From: Promethearchaeota archaeon
Lineage (GTDB): Archaea > Asgardarchaeota > Lokiarchaeia > Sigynarchaeales > SOKP01
Direction: 5' to 3'
Length of the DNA stretch: 44,354 nucleotides
Assembly: GCA_019058515.1 (NCBI GenBank)
Contig: JAHPYY010000098.1
Location: 1-44,354 of the forward strand
Below, piece after piece: positions 27,874 to 37,286 of this stretch. A program made the position numbers and the translations under genes. Below the pieces are notes generated by a model. That model had not been told where the DNA came from. It was given only the letters and a program-made list of their open reading frames with translations, and ran no database searches. Every line of letters starts with the position of its first letter. The first letter of the stretch is position 1.

Positions 27874-28686
27874 ATGAAGCGAACAAGGTTTATTCTTTCC
27901 ATATTAATTTTGGTATTCATTGCTTTTTCCTTTATCCCATCGGTAATCCCTCAAAAAGACACCTACACCTTTCAGGGTGCAGAAGGTAACGAGAAAGTAT
28001 TAAAGGTGAATACTGTAGACGAACAAGGTTTAGAACTTCTGTTTGGGATGGATTGGCAAACGGTCATCTTCATCTTTGGTGATGGAGCAGACGAAGTAGG
28101 AGCACGGACTAAATCGGTCGTCACTGGTGTTAATTTTGACGCAACCTTTGGAGGCTACGATGTTACTACTTACACAACCAACAACTGGGACTGGACTACC
28201 GGGGATTTTCCGGAAGATCCCGACTCTACCGGCACTAAAGTAATTAGTTTTTACGATCCCAATGACCTTACAGAATATATCAATAACTTTTACACCGCTC
28301 TATTATTTACCTCTTACGATGTTTCCATGCATACAGCAGGAATCTATTTGGCTCAATTACCCACTCCTGTCGACGAGTATCTAGCCGAGATTACTTGGGT
28401 AGAGGGTTGGCACAACGATGGAACTACCATAGTACATAACGCAAAGGCGGGAGATACAATATTTCTAACGGGTATTGAGTACTTTGAGGATTGCACTGAA
28501 GTGTGGACTTACGACGCTACCTATGGGGCGTGGATCGGGTACAAAATTCTAAACAGTTTTGGAACCACTATTTACGAGTTTGCGTTTGAAGTACCTGGAC
28601 TTGCAATTCCTGGATTCGAGCTCTCTCTTTTATTAGGAGCAAGCGTGCTTGGAATTATCTACATAATCTTCAGGAAGCGCAAGTAA
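27874..28686 (+). CDS. Secreted protein with PGF-type C-terminal membrane anchor
   Basis: 270 residues, ATG after a GTGAAG site. The N-terminal signal peptide is clear (KRTRFILSILILVFIAFSF, cleavage near residue 27). The mature part is acidic and aromatic (WEDW-like repeats, no cysteine pairs except one). The C-terminus reads PGFELSLLLGASVLG and ends in RKRK: a PGF-helix-basic sorting signal like those processed by archaeosortases or proposed for Asgard surface proteins. It is probably a cell-surface protein. It is downstream of the TIR-receptor and the acidic-tail gene; a shared pathway is speculative. Confidence 0.78.
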   Translation: MKRTRFILSILILVFIAFSFIPSVIPQKDTYTFQGAEGNEKVLKVNTVDEQGLELLFGMDWQTVIFIFGDGADEVGARTKSVVTGVNFDATFGGYDVTTYTTNNWDWTTGDFPEDPDSTGTKVISFYDPNDLTEYINNFYTALLFTSYDVSMHTAGIYLAQLPTPVDEYLAEITWVEGWHNDGTTIVHNAKAGDTIFLTGIEYFEDCTEVWTYDATYGAWIGYKILNSFGTTIYEFAFEVPGLAIPGFELSLLLGASVLGIIYIIFRKRK

Positions 28687-28702
28687 ATATCAAAACTTCA
28701 AA

Positions 28703-28712
28703 TTTTTTTTTT
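28703..28712 (+). terminator. T-run terminator after the secreted-protein gene
   Basis: Ten consecutive T on the coding strand begin 17 bases after the stop at 28686. Archaeal intrinsic termination commonly needs only such a U-tract; no strong hairpin precedes it. It also lies between two convergent genes, so it may end the plus-strand transcript before cdhC. Confidence 0.5.
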
Positions 28713-28843
28713 GATTTATTCTTCTTGTATTATGATAAATAGATTTCACGCTAAGGAGAATGTAATTTCAAGCTAACGATATGGTGATTTAATAAATTTT
28801 AAGAATTAAAGTAAAAGAAAAAGTAAAAAAATAAAGTATGCGT

Positions 28844-30247
28844 TTATTTCTTTTTGCCCTTAGAGGAGTCAATCTTTTTTATGATGATGGCTTCTGCTTG
28901 GATCTTGCAATTTTTTAAGATGATTCTGAATCCACCCATTCCGCCGGCTCCAGGAACCGTGAACGCTTGCGTACCCATAGGGATCATAGCCCCTTCTTCC
29001 TCGTACTCTTCTTCCTCCTCTTCTTCCATTTCTCCCCAGGTCTCTACGATTGGATGTCCGGCGTTTTCGAGCCATCCTTTCAGATCTCTTAGGTCGGCAA
29101 CTTCGTTTTCGGTCGCGATTTTGTCTCGAATGTCTTCGGGAAGTAAATCATACACGCGCTCTTTGACCGTAGAACCCATCCAGACTACAGTTGAAACTCC
29201 TCCATCGTACTGTTGGTATTTTGGGCTTACAATGTACTGAATGCTAATGCCATTGAATCCAGGCATCTGCTTTCCACCACCGGTTTGGTTCGCCATTGCG
29301 CTGAACGGTAACCCGTTAATCGCTACGCCATCGTGGTTTCGGTCGATGATTCCATGTCCGTTAACTTCGGGAATAAAGAAGTCAATCGCTTCAAAACAGC
29401 CACAACTGGTGTGTGGAAATTCCATTCCACTATAGAGATAAATTCGCTCGATTTCTCCTAAAGATCGTTTCTTTATCATTTTGTTTACACCCGTAAATTC
29501 GCCAGCTTCTCGATTCAGGCACTCGCCGGGAGGGACTTCGAACAGAGGTCCCTTGGGGTCCACCTTAGCGGCTGCTCTGGCGTCGAACCAGTTAATCGAG
29601 CCGCATAGACTCGTTCTATCTGGAGTAATGCAACACGCGTGAGTTGGAGCAAACGATTGGCACAACACGCACCCGTAAAACATATCCACATCTTCGTCGT
29701 GAATCGTTCTGGCACGCTCGTCTCGTTTATTGTATATTTCCATTGCCATATCGTAAGGCTTTTCGATTGCTTTAGGATCGGTAAACAAAGTCACTTGACA
29801 TTGCTCGATGATGGGTAATTCTGCTTTGTATAAACGAATCAACACGGTTCCCAGCATTTTAAGGTCGTTAAATCCTTTATCCACTAAAGACTTAGAAAGT
29901 CTCATCCAGTTGGTATATCGTTGGTTAAGGTGCATAACGCCGTTAATGAAGTTGCAAAATTCGTGAACTCTACGCTCAAACACAGCTTCAAGGTCCTCTT
30001 CTAATTGAGGTCCCGCAACTTCCACTAAAATTCCAATGGGATAACGAGAGCCTTCTTCCATAGAATCCAAATTTGGACCAATTAACTCCACGTGACCGTC
30101 TTTGATTTTTTTTGGGTCCTTGACTCTCACGAGTTCGAAATGCTTCTCTATTTTTGGACCACCAAGCTCCACATACATCTGATTGCCTCGTATGCGTTCC
30201 CCTTCGTAGACCGGTCCGACATCAAATGGTAAATCACTAAAACTCAT
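28844..30247 (-). CDS. cdhC: Acetyl-CoA decarbonylase/synthase beta subunit
   Basis: 467 residues, the acetyl-CoA synthase of the Wood-Ljungdahl pathway, which joins CO, a methyl group and CoA. The A-cluster ligands are all present: C193, C196, C205 and C215 for the 4Fe-4S cube (spacing as in AcsB) and C282-G-C284 for the nickel site. Length is normal for archaeal CdhC. A poly-Glu linker (~390-402) sits before the Gly-rich C-terminal part. ATG follows AAAGGTGT about eight bases away. No other CODH/ACS gene is next to it; the epsilon subunit is ~9.2 kb downstream. The alpha, gamma and delta subunits are not in the window. Confidence 0.95.
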   Translation of the reverse strand: MSFSDLPFDVGPVYEGERIRGNQMYVELGGPKIEKHFELVRVKDPKKIKDGHVELIGPNLDSMEEGSRYPIGILVEVAGPQLEEDLEAVFERRVHEFCNFINGVMHLNQRYTNWMRLSKSLVDKGFNDLKMLGTVLIRLYKAELPIIEQCQVTLFTDPKAIEKPYDMAMEIYNKRDERARTIHDEDVDMFYGCVLCQSFAPTHACCITPDRTSLCGSINWFDARAAAKVDPKGPLFEVPPGECLNREAGEFTGVNKMIKKRSLGEIERIYLYSGMEFPHTSCGCFEAIDFFIPEVNGHGIIDRNHDGVAINGLPFSAMANQTGGGKQMPGFNGISIQYIVSPKYQQYDGGVSTVVWMGSTVKERVYDLLPEDIRDKIATENEVADLRDLKGWLENAGHPIVETWGEMEEEEEEEYEEEGAMIPMGTQAFTVPGAGGMGGFRIILKNCKIQAEAIIIKKIDSSKGKKK

Positions 30248-30451
30248 TTAATTAGACACCTTTTTGTTTTATACACATATTAGTATTTCAGTATTCCATC
30301 AAACCATCGTTCGATGTATTGCTAAGATAGTTGATGAAATGAAATTAATAATTAGAAGTATGTGAAATTGAAATTAAAAGTTTCTAATAATTCATAAAAT
30401 ACTTTGTGGATAAATTTTTAATTTGTTACTTTTCTCAAATTGACTAAATTC

Positions 30452-31634
30452 TCAGATGTTGGCTTCGTTAATTAAAATTAAAATTATCAACAAATTATCA
30501 ACAAATCCTTTTAATTTAGTAATCTCTGGTATGTTTTTACCCGCAACATTGTTCCACTCGTCAGATGTTGTCGATCCTATGTACATATTCTCAAAACCCT
30601 CGTCTCGTATCCAATTTTCCCAACCTTTAACCTGAGACTCACCTCCTCTCTAATTTTTAGTTGAATTTCGGGATTCTTTATCCTTTCTAATATTTGTGAA
30701 TTATCTCCTTCTCGTACCCATGGTGGAAGCGCTGTGTCCAAACCAGACATTCCACGGTTATATGGGTATTGATCACAGGTAATACTTATTCCTCTTTCAT
30801 TTGCTTCCCCCATAAGTCGTATCGTTTCTCTGCTCCTCCCCCAATAGGGTTTACCAGAGACTTTGTGATGCGCAATCTGCCCTCCCGCGCAACCGGATTT
30901 CTCAACGATTTCTATGACTTCCTTCACGGTGTCAATAAATGTCTCACCTTCTCCTCGAATGTGAGAAAAACACAACCCATCGTATTCTGCTACTACTTTC
31001 GCTAACTCTATTAGTTCCTCTGTCATAGCAAACACTTGGGGGCGTAAATTAAACCCGTACTCATTCCAAACGTACCAGCTTCCATAGCTTCTCTTAAGTA
31101 CTCTTTCATTTTGTTGAGTTCTTCTTGGTTTGCAGGTCTATTTTCGCCTCCCTGCCCTCCCGCAAATCGTAAATTTCCGTACCCTACCATAAAAACCAAA
31201 TTAGCGGAATTCCGAAGCTTATCTATGTAATCTAAATACTCGGTAAAAGTATTATAAGGAAAATCCATTTGTAAAAAGATAGGGTTCATTACAGCAAGCG
31301 TTTCTTTGAACTCTCGTTCTTTTTCAGGCGGAATAGGAGCCATGCCATCTCCACACATTCCCACTACAGCAGTAATTATGCCTTGCCATAAAGTAGATTC
31401 TTGCTTACTGCTTATAGGTAATATATAATCTGTATGAGAATGAATATCAATAAAACCTGGGGACACAATCAAATCAGAAGCGTCAATCACCGTTTTAGCT
31501 TCCTCGTTAATCTTAACTCTAATTCTCGCAATTTTTCCGTCTTTCACAGCAATTTCTCCGTAATACCAAGGATTACCCGCACCATCAATAATTTTCCCAT
31601 TTTTAATTAATAAGTCGTTACTCAATATTTCCAT
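30452..31634 (-). pseudogene. N-acyl-D-amino-acid deacylase (D-aminoacylase), decayed
   Basis: Amidohydrolase-fold D-aminoacylase. The N-terminus is intact: IKNGKIIDGAGNPWYYG, then the metal-binding FIDIHSHTDY (HxH with Asp). The frame breaks at 31038-31042 (five G on plus strand; six would restore AP-x-VFAMTEELIELAK). The middle part, FSHIRGEGE, IAHHKVSGKPYWG, then breaks again near 30640, and a third frame continues GWENWIRDEGFENMYIG to a TGA at 30452-30454. The C-terminal ~150 residues normal for the family, with the last metal ligand region, are missing. Two breaks plus truncation make this a pseudogene rather than one sequencing error. Confidence 0.85.
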
Positions 31635-31758
31635 CTCATAAGGTTGACTTTCATATTATATCCAAGATTTGTTTATAAAATTGCTTATTTGTTTTAAAAA
31701 ATTAGCATGAATCCTACTAAAGGTTCTTCACCGAGGTCATAACAGAAAAGTAAAACGT

Positions 31759-32622
31759 CTATTCTGGAAACAATGGTGTATATCCAAGTTCTCTTACGGT
31801 TTTTAGGTAACTTTCCTGTTCTTGGTTACTAAACTTTTCATATCGCTTAGCAGCATTTAAAACTAAGGACCATAGCTTTACATCGCACGGCAAGGAATAA
31901 GTCGTTACACCCCCCTGGGAAAGAGTAAACCACACTGCTTGATCAACTAATTCTTGGTTATCTAATGGCTCGTACCATGTATTGTAAGACACATCTGTTT
32001 TCCATCGTCTTTTTGATATGGCCTTAATAGCGGTTACCCCAATATTCTTTTCCTGCGCTATACGAAGAATTGGTCTGAAGTCGTTTACGGGATGTGGATA
32101 TGCTAAAGCAGCAGCGTTTACAGGTAACAATACGGTGTCAATCTCTTTTGAACGCTCGAGAGCTTTTTGAATAACTCGTATGTCTTGATGAGCCGTAATG
32201 CCTATGTGCTTTATTAAGTCGGTTTCTTTGGCTTCTTTAAAAGCTTCCATTGCGCCTCCATTTCCTAAAATTTGATCCAACTCTTCCATGGACGAAACCG
32301 CGTGAAACTGATACAAATCAAAATGCGAAGTACCGAGTTTTTCTAAAGATCGATGAAGTTGCCTTAAGGCTCCCCTCTTAGACCGTTTCATCGTTTTTTC
32401 AGCAAGAAAAAACCGGCTTCTATACTTTTCTATCCAAGGGTTAAGCCGTTGTTCTGCAAGCCCGTAAGTGGGAGCAACATCAATCATGTTTACTCCGTGT
32501 TCCATTGCTAGCTTAACCGCTTTATCCGCTTCCTCTTGATCTACATACCCTGGACCGCATCCTCCCAATGCAATAACGCTCACCTTAGCACCAATCCTTC
32601 CAAAAACTCGAGTTTCCATCAA
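31759..32622 (-). CDS. Aldo/keto reductase
   Basis: 287 residues of the aldo/keto reductase TIM barrel. Visible are the catalytic Asp/Tyr region (NMIDVAPTYGLAEQRL), Lys in FLAEKTMKRS, and the His of LYQFHAVSS. The C-terminal strand and NADP region are shorter than in classic AKRs but within the range of the small archaeal/bacterial group. The substrate is unknown. It is followed 124 bases later by the D-aminoacylase pseudogene on the same strand, so it may be alone in its transcript. Start is ATG 32622; an internal Met at residue 2 is an alternative. Confidence 0.88.
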   Translation of the reverse strand: MMETRVFGRIGAKVSVIALGGCGPGYVDQEEADKAVKLAMEHGVNMIDVAPTYGLAEQRLNPWIEKYRSRFFLAEKTMKRSKRGALRQLHRSLEKLGTSHFDLYQFHAVSSMEELDQILGNGGAMEAFKEAKETDLIKHIGITAHQDIRVIQKALERSKEIDTVLLPVNAAALAYPHPVNDFRPILRIAQEKNIGVTAIKAISKRRWKTDVSYNTWYEPLDNQELVDQAVWFTLSQGGVTTYSLPCDVKLWSLVLNAAKRYEKFSNQEQESYLKTVRELGYTPLFPE

Positions 32623-32810
32623 AATATCTCTTTTTGTGCATTTATATAGTGAAGATAGAAGTAATTTGTTTAAAAACCTTCGATTTTATTACAAAAATCC
32701 TCCTCGCTTAATTTTATACACATTTCATAATCAGTCATTGGTTTAGGATCTCATTATTATTTGGGTAATGTTAAATGTTTTTTTGATGATCTTATATTGT
32801 AGAAATCTGG

Positions 32811-33452
32811 ATGAATGAAAAAATAGATATTATCTCTCTTAACAAGAAGGCTTGGAATAGAGTTGCGCGAAAATACGAAAAAATTAAGTATGGAAAATTA
32901 AATCCGTTCTTGGAACCTTTTTGTGATCTTCTCCCTCCCAACGGATTTATATTAGATTTAGGTTCAGGTACGGGACTACCATTTGCGCGCTATTTCACTG
33001 AGAAAGGATTCAAGGTCTTAGGGGTGGATATTTCCTCTCAGATGGTTACAATGGCTAGAAGTAATGTCCCAAAAGCCGACTTTATTGAACTTTCAATGAC
33101 TGACTTAGATTATCATAGCGAATTTGATGGCGTATTTTCGAATTATTCTATGCTTTTGCTTGATCCAACCTCTTTTAGGATTGTCGCCAAAAAAATCGTA
33201 AGGTCGTTGAAAAAGGGTGGTATTTTCTATCTAGCGTTAAACGAACCAGGACAAGAAGACGAAAATCACGACGAGGAAACTGTTGTAAATATTATGGGAG
33301 CAAAGATGTATTCTCGAGCGTACACAGAAGAGGAAGTTCTTGAAGTTTTTATTACATTAGGTATGAGTAAATTACGCATATTGCGCGAAACAGTAATATC
33401 TAAGGTCTTTGGAGTGGAGCATGTCGTAAGATACTTGTTTAAGAAAGCTTAA
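32811..33452 (+). CDS. Class I SAM-dependent methyltransferase
   Basis: 213 residues. Motif I FILDLGSGTGLPFARYF, acidic strand-2 end VLGVDIS, and the DFIELSMTDLDY loop before FDGVFSNYSMLLLDP identify a Methyltransf_11/25-type enzyme. Small-molecule or lipid substrate; none can be assigned. ATG 32811 lacks a strong ribosome site, and a TTG or other start is not obvious. It is followed 38 bases later by the FkbM methyltransferase gene, so the two probably share a transcript. Expression and role as a pair are unknown. Confidence 0.88.
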   Translation: MNEKIDIISLNKKAWNRVARKYEKIKYGKLNPFLEPFCDLLPPNGFILDLGSGTGLPFARYFTEKGFKVLGVDISSQMVTMARSNVPKADFIELSMTDLDYHSEFDGVFSNYSMLLLDPTSFRIVAKKIVRSLKKGGIFYLALNEPGQEDENHDEETVVNIMGAKMYSRAYTEEEVLEVFITLGMSKLRILRETVISKVFGVEHVVRYLFKKA

Positions 33453-33490
33453 TTCCACAAAGATCGTTTTTCACAATGTATTTAAAATAA

Positions 33491-34522
33491 TTGAGATATA
33501 CTAAAATAACTTCTATCGCGTGTATATGTGAACTTATGATAATTGTACCCAGCATTTTGCTTGTTTTAGTAATTATTGTTATTTTTTGTGCCTCTCTTTC
33601 AATCGTAATTGGTCTTGTACTTTTTATAGTATTGATCAACATTAACTACAATTACTTCTATTATAATCGTCATGTAATGCCATCGGATATTTTCTCTTAT
33701 TTTTGGAACACATTACGATTTATTGTAAAATTCGTAGCGTTATCCGCAAGATCCAAGGAGGAGGTTGAATTAATGACAAAAGATAATACAAAATTTTGCG
33801 GTGACTTTTTCAACAGTACTCTTTGTAAGTGTTTGTATTTGAATAAAAATTACGAGCCTTCCATAACTGATTATTTTAGAAATAAATTAAAAAAAGGCGA
33901 TGTTGTTGTAGATGTTGGGGCAAACGAGGGAATATTTAGCATTCTAGCTGGAAAACTGGTTGGTTCAAGCGGTAAAGTCTATTCCGTTGAGCCATTACCA
34001 AGGAATGTATCCATTTTAAAAAAAAACATTCAACTAAACAAACTAAATAACATCGTGGTGTGTGATATAGCAGCAGGCGCCGAAGAAAAAGATGTGGTTT
34101 TCTTTGATGTGGTATTTAACAACATGTTAGGAGGAGCGGATAACATAATTTCTAACATTCTATCTAAAATACCACGCATGGTAAAACTAGTAAAAGTTAA
34201 ACAAAAACGATTGGATGCGGTAATAAGAGAACCTGTAGATAAGATTGCAGTTATTAAAATAGACACTGAAGGATACGAGGAATTCGTGTTAAACGGAATC
34301 GATACATGGTTAGACAAGAATATCACTGCTGATTTTATCATCGAAATGACACCCCGTAGCTCCAAAAAAATTATAGAGTTGCTAGTAACCAAGCTTAATT
34401 ATACGGGACACATGCATTGGATGGATTCTGTTGCCTATAACGATAATGTGAATTGGGAAAAACTCGATGTGAACTGTAACAACCAAAAAAATGTGCTGTT
34501 TACCAAGTCAAGAATAATTTAA
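33491..34522 (+). CDS. FkbM-family methyltransferase with N-terminal membrane helices
   Basis: 343 residues, TTG start. Two hydrophobic helices (residues ~10-52) anchor it, and the FkbM-type domain follows: DVVVDVGANEGIFSILAG (SAM binding, ~138-155), VYSVEPLPRNV, AVIKIDTEGYEEFVLNG (the FkbM-specific VKIDTEG motif) and DFIIEMTPRSS. FkbM enzymes methylate sugar or lipid hydroxyls; a membrane-linked lipid or glycan target is inferred from the anchor. It probably shares a transcript with the methyltransferase upstream and converges with the AOR gene 75 bases downstream. Confidence 0.88.
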   Translation: MRYTKITSIACICELMIIVPSILLVLVIIVIFCASLSIVIGLVLFIVLININYNYFYYNRHVMPSDIFSYFWNTLRFIVKFVALSARSKEEVELMTKDNTKFCGDFFNSTLCKCLYLNKNYEPSITDYFRNKLKKGDVVVDVGANEGIFSILAGKLVGSSGKVYSVEPLPRNVSILKKNIQLNKLNNIVVCDIAAGAEEKDVVFFDVVFNNMLGGADNIISNILSKIPRMVKLVKVKQKRLDAVIREPVDKIAVIKIDTEGYEEFVLNGIDTWLDKNITADFIIEMTPRSSKKIIELLVTKLNYTGHMHWMDSVAYNDNVNWEKLDVNCNNQKNVLFTKSRII

Positions 34523-34596
34523 CTTATATAAAATGGTTTTACCCTTGTTTAAGTAATCTCGGAAATATCGCTTATCCTATTAATTTTCTGTTGAAA

Positions 34597-36474
34597 TTAT
34601 AACAAACCCTCGTTTTTAAGCTTTAATTCAACATCTTTTAAAACTAGCTTTTGTAAAATTTCAGAAGTGGGTACACCTTCATCATTCCACCCCACAGCTG
34701 TGTAATATTCGGATTTTAATTTCTCGAATGCATTTTTATCTATTGATTTTCCTTTAAACGGTCCTGATGGGAGAGGTTCCCAAAATCTAGACGGTAAGGT
34801 ATCATCTTGTTTTGATCTCCACTCAGCATCCGGTCCTCCTAGCAGTGACACAGTTCTCTGTATTTGTAAAATTCTTAAACCATTTTCATTGAACCAACTC
34901 TCTTTTGTTAATTCCCAACCTGTAACTGCTTGATAGAAACTTGCAATTTGATCAAAAGCTAAGGTAAAGGTGGTAAAGTTACAATATACTCCAGAATCAC
35001 TCATAATTGAGCGTAGTTCACTTCCCTGTCCATCAATAGGAAGAGCAGCTGATGATGTATGGTCTCCTGCTTGGACTGACACGCTATATCCAGTTGAAGT
35101 TTGTGTAACCATGTCTTTGCCGCTTTTAAGGCCGTGAGCTCCGATTGCCATGCCCTTAAGATGAATTGCATATTTGAGAACTTCTGCTTTTTTCATTTCT
35201 TCAATTTTTAAAGCTGCCCGATATATACCTTCTGCTAATATATCCCCAATACCTCCTCTAAAAGCAATTTTTCTCGCTAATTCTGCAAATGCATCAACAT
35301 TTCCCCATTCAAGATTAATTCCTCCTAAATCTTCTTTTGAAATGATACCTCTTTGGAATAATTCCCCTGCAAAACCCAAAATTGCACCGCCTTGAATACC
35401 ACAAAATCCTAATTCTTCTATTATATACGATAGATAAATGTTTTGTTCTGGTGAAAAAATACCCAAATTAGTCCCCAGGAACGCCTCAAGCTCGTAATCA
35501 GGATTATCACAGAGCGCCCCCGCATATTTTCCATCTCTTAACACTGCTAACTTCAGGCATGTAACAGGACAACCGAAATCTCCCCAATACTTTTTTACCC
35601 AAAATTTATCAAATTGTTCACCCTTATAACTCTCCTCATTATGCCATTCTTCCTGCCAATTTTTTACTGGTTCTGAACTTGAGTCAGCACCAAATGTGTA
35701 TCCTCCCGATCCTGTACCCCAACGTCTAAAAAATTCTATCATAAAACAATTATCTGAAAATTCTTGCGAAAGTTCGATTATTTTATCCTGATTAAACACA
35801 TCTGGTAAGGGACCAAAGCCCTTTACAACCACAGCTTTCAAGTTTTTAGATCCCATAACACCGCCATATCCTCCGTAACCAGCAGCGTGTGTATATTTTG
35901 CTATTACGGCTGCAACTCTGGATTTGTTTTCTCCAGCAGGACCTATGTATAGAACCGAAGGCTCCTTAAACTCCCCATAATTAGGATGAATCTTTTTGAT
36001 ATCATTAATCGAATCCTTTACGAGACAACGCATAGATTCTCTGCTACTTTTTCCCCATATGTGCGAAGCATCTTTAATCTCTATGTTATTATCACAAATA
36101 AATGTGTAACTTGGTTTTTCAGCCTTTCCCGTAAAAATTATGCCGTCATAACCTGCACATTTTAATTCCACACCAAACTCTCCCGCGACTGTGGAACCTA
36201 TAATTCCATTTCCCTGAGGGGATTTTCCAGTTACGCAAATTCTACCACCAGGAAAATATCCTGTAAAAGGGCCAGTAAGCGTGAGTAAAATGTTTTCAGG
36301 ACCTAGAGGATCAATCGTCTCCCACTTATTTCCAAGCCTATCCCATAATATCTTTACTCCTAACCCCCTTCCTCCCATATATTCCTGAAGAATTTTATCC
36401 GAAAATGTAATTTCTTCAACTTTCTTATTTGTCAGATCTATTTCCAAAAATTTTCCCGCATATCCATTCACCAT
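34597..36474 (-). CDS. aor: Aldehyde ferredoxin oxidoreductase (tungsten pterin type)
   Basis: 625 residues. The family is clear from YAGKFLEIDLTNKKVEE, GGRGLGVKILWD, TGPFTGYFPGGRICVTGKSPQG and GEFGVELKCAGYDGIIFTG at the N-terminus and GVPTSEILQKL at the end. Of the four 4Fe-4S ligands known in Pyrococcus AOR (C-x2-C-x3-C plus a late Cys), the first is replaced: D299-x2-C302-x3-C306, with the fourth as C498 in SDSGVYCNF. An Asp ligand is known in some ferredoxins, so the cluster may still form with altered potential. GAGGTG just before ATG lies inside the ferredoxin gene; the overlap is 7 bases, so translation is probably coupled. Confidence 0.93.
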   Translation of the reverse strand: MVNGYAGKFLEIDLTNKKVEEITFSDKILQEYMGGRGLGVKILWDRLGNKWETIDPLGPENILLTLTGPFTGYFPGGRICVTGKSPQGNGIIGSTVAGEFGVELKCAGYDGIIFTGKAEKPSYTFICDNNIEIKDASHIWGKSSRESMRCLVKDSINDIKKIHPNYGEFKEPSVLYIGPAGENKSRVAAVIAKYTHAAGYGGYGGVMGSKNLKAVVVKGFGPLPDVFNQDKIIELSQEFSDNCFMIEFFRRWGTGSGGYTFGADSSSEPVKNWQEEWHNEESYKGEQFDKFWVKKYWGDFGCPVTCLKLAVLRDGKYAGALCDNPDYELEAFLGTNLGIFSPEQNIYLSYIIEELGFCGIQGGAILGFAGELFQRGIISKEDLGGINLEWGNVDAFAELARKIAFRGGIGDILAEGIYRAALKIEEMKKAEVLKYAIHLKGMAIGAHGLKSGKDMVTQTSTGYSVSVQAGDHTSSAALPIDGQGSELRSIMSDSGVYCNFTTFTLAFDQIASFYQAVTGWELTKESWFNENGLRILQIQRTVSLLGGPDAEWRSKQDDTLPSRFWEPLPSGPFKGKSIDKNAFEKLKSEYYTAVGWNDEGVPTSEILQKLVLKDVELKLKNEGLL

Positions 36475-37034
36475 TCATACACCTCTTCAGTCGCTTTTTC
36501 ACCCAATAATTTTCTTGCTGTTTCGTATGCAAGTTTCTTAGGGGTTTTAGCTGGTATTTTTTCCGTTCCTACATCTTGATTTTCTAAGAGAATCAAGGTA
36601 TCCCACTTACCTTCTTTACAACTAACTGTGCATTTCGGTTTTCCACCGCATAGATCACAAATTACTATATAATCATCTCGAGGATGAAGATGGGGTACTC
36701 TTCCAGGACAGGCATTAATACAGGTTCCGCATGCGGTACATTTCAATTTGTCAGTGATTACAGCTCCTGTATGCTCATCTACAGATAGAGCTTCCTCGGG
36801 ACATGCCTCAACACATGGGTAATCATTGCACTGAAAGCAAAGATGAGGTATTTCAACTCCTGGAACAAACATGAAAACTCTAACCCTTGATGCTTCCGGC
36901 CAAATTTTCCCTTCGTGATGTTGAGAACACGCAATCTCACATCTTCTGCATCCACTGCATTTTTCATAAATCCTTTTTATCCACAGATTATTTACGCCTT
37001 CCATATCAATACCATAGTGTTTGTAAATGACCAT
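36468..37034 (-). CDS. Four-cluster ferredoxin partner of AOR
   Basis: 188 residues with four Cys groups: CSGCRRCEIAC, CFQCNDYPCVEACP, CTACGTCINACP and CDLCGGKPKCTVSC. This matches the HycB/FdhB-like electron-transfer subunits that often accompany archaeal and bacterial AOR operons. It overlaps the AOR gene by 7 bases at its end and is therefore the upstream member of a two-gene operon. ATG 37034 is the first of two in-frame Mets (Met11 is the other). It likely carries electrons between AOR and a ferredoxin or hydrogenase; the partner is not in the window. Confidence 0.92.
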   Translation of the reverse strand: MVIYKHYGIDMEGVNNLWIKRIYEKCSGCRRCEIACSQHHEGKIWPEASRVRVFMFVPGVEIPHLCFQCNDYPCVEACPEEALSVDEHTGAVITDKLKCTACGTCINACPGRVPHLHPRDDYIVICDLCGGKPKCTVSCKEGKWDTLILLENQDVGTEKIPAKTPKKLAYETARKLLGEKATEEVYEW

Positions 37035-37286
37035 TTATCATTAATTCTTCTCTTATATTTTTTTTTAAACTTTTATTTAATATTTCTAGTAGTAAGTATC
37101 CTTTCGCTAATAGTAGTAACAAAACGGAAAAAATAACTCAAAGAATAAATCTTTTTTTTTATTTTCCTTATGTATTAAGACATTTTTATCTTTTAGCTTA
37201 TATGGTAATGGATTAAAATAAAAAGATAAATACGCTCCTTGACTTTCTAGCATACTTTTAATAATTAATTGCTTTAGGACGAGTCA

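Noticed and set aside
37185..37230. Inverted repeat TTTATCTTTT / AAAAGATAAA upstream of the MFS pseudogene
   Set aside because: AT-only arms 26 bases apart are expected often in DNA of this composition.
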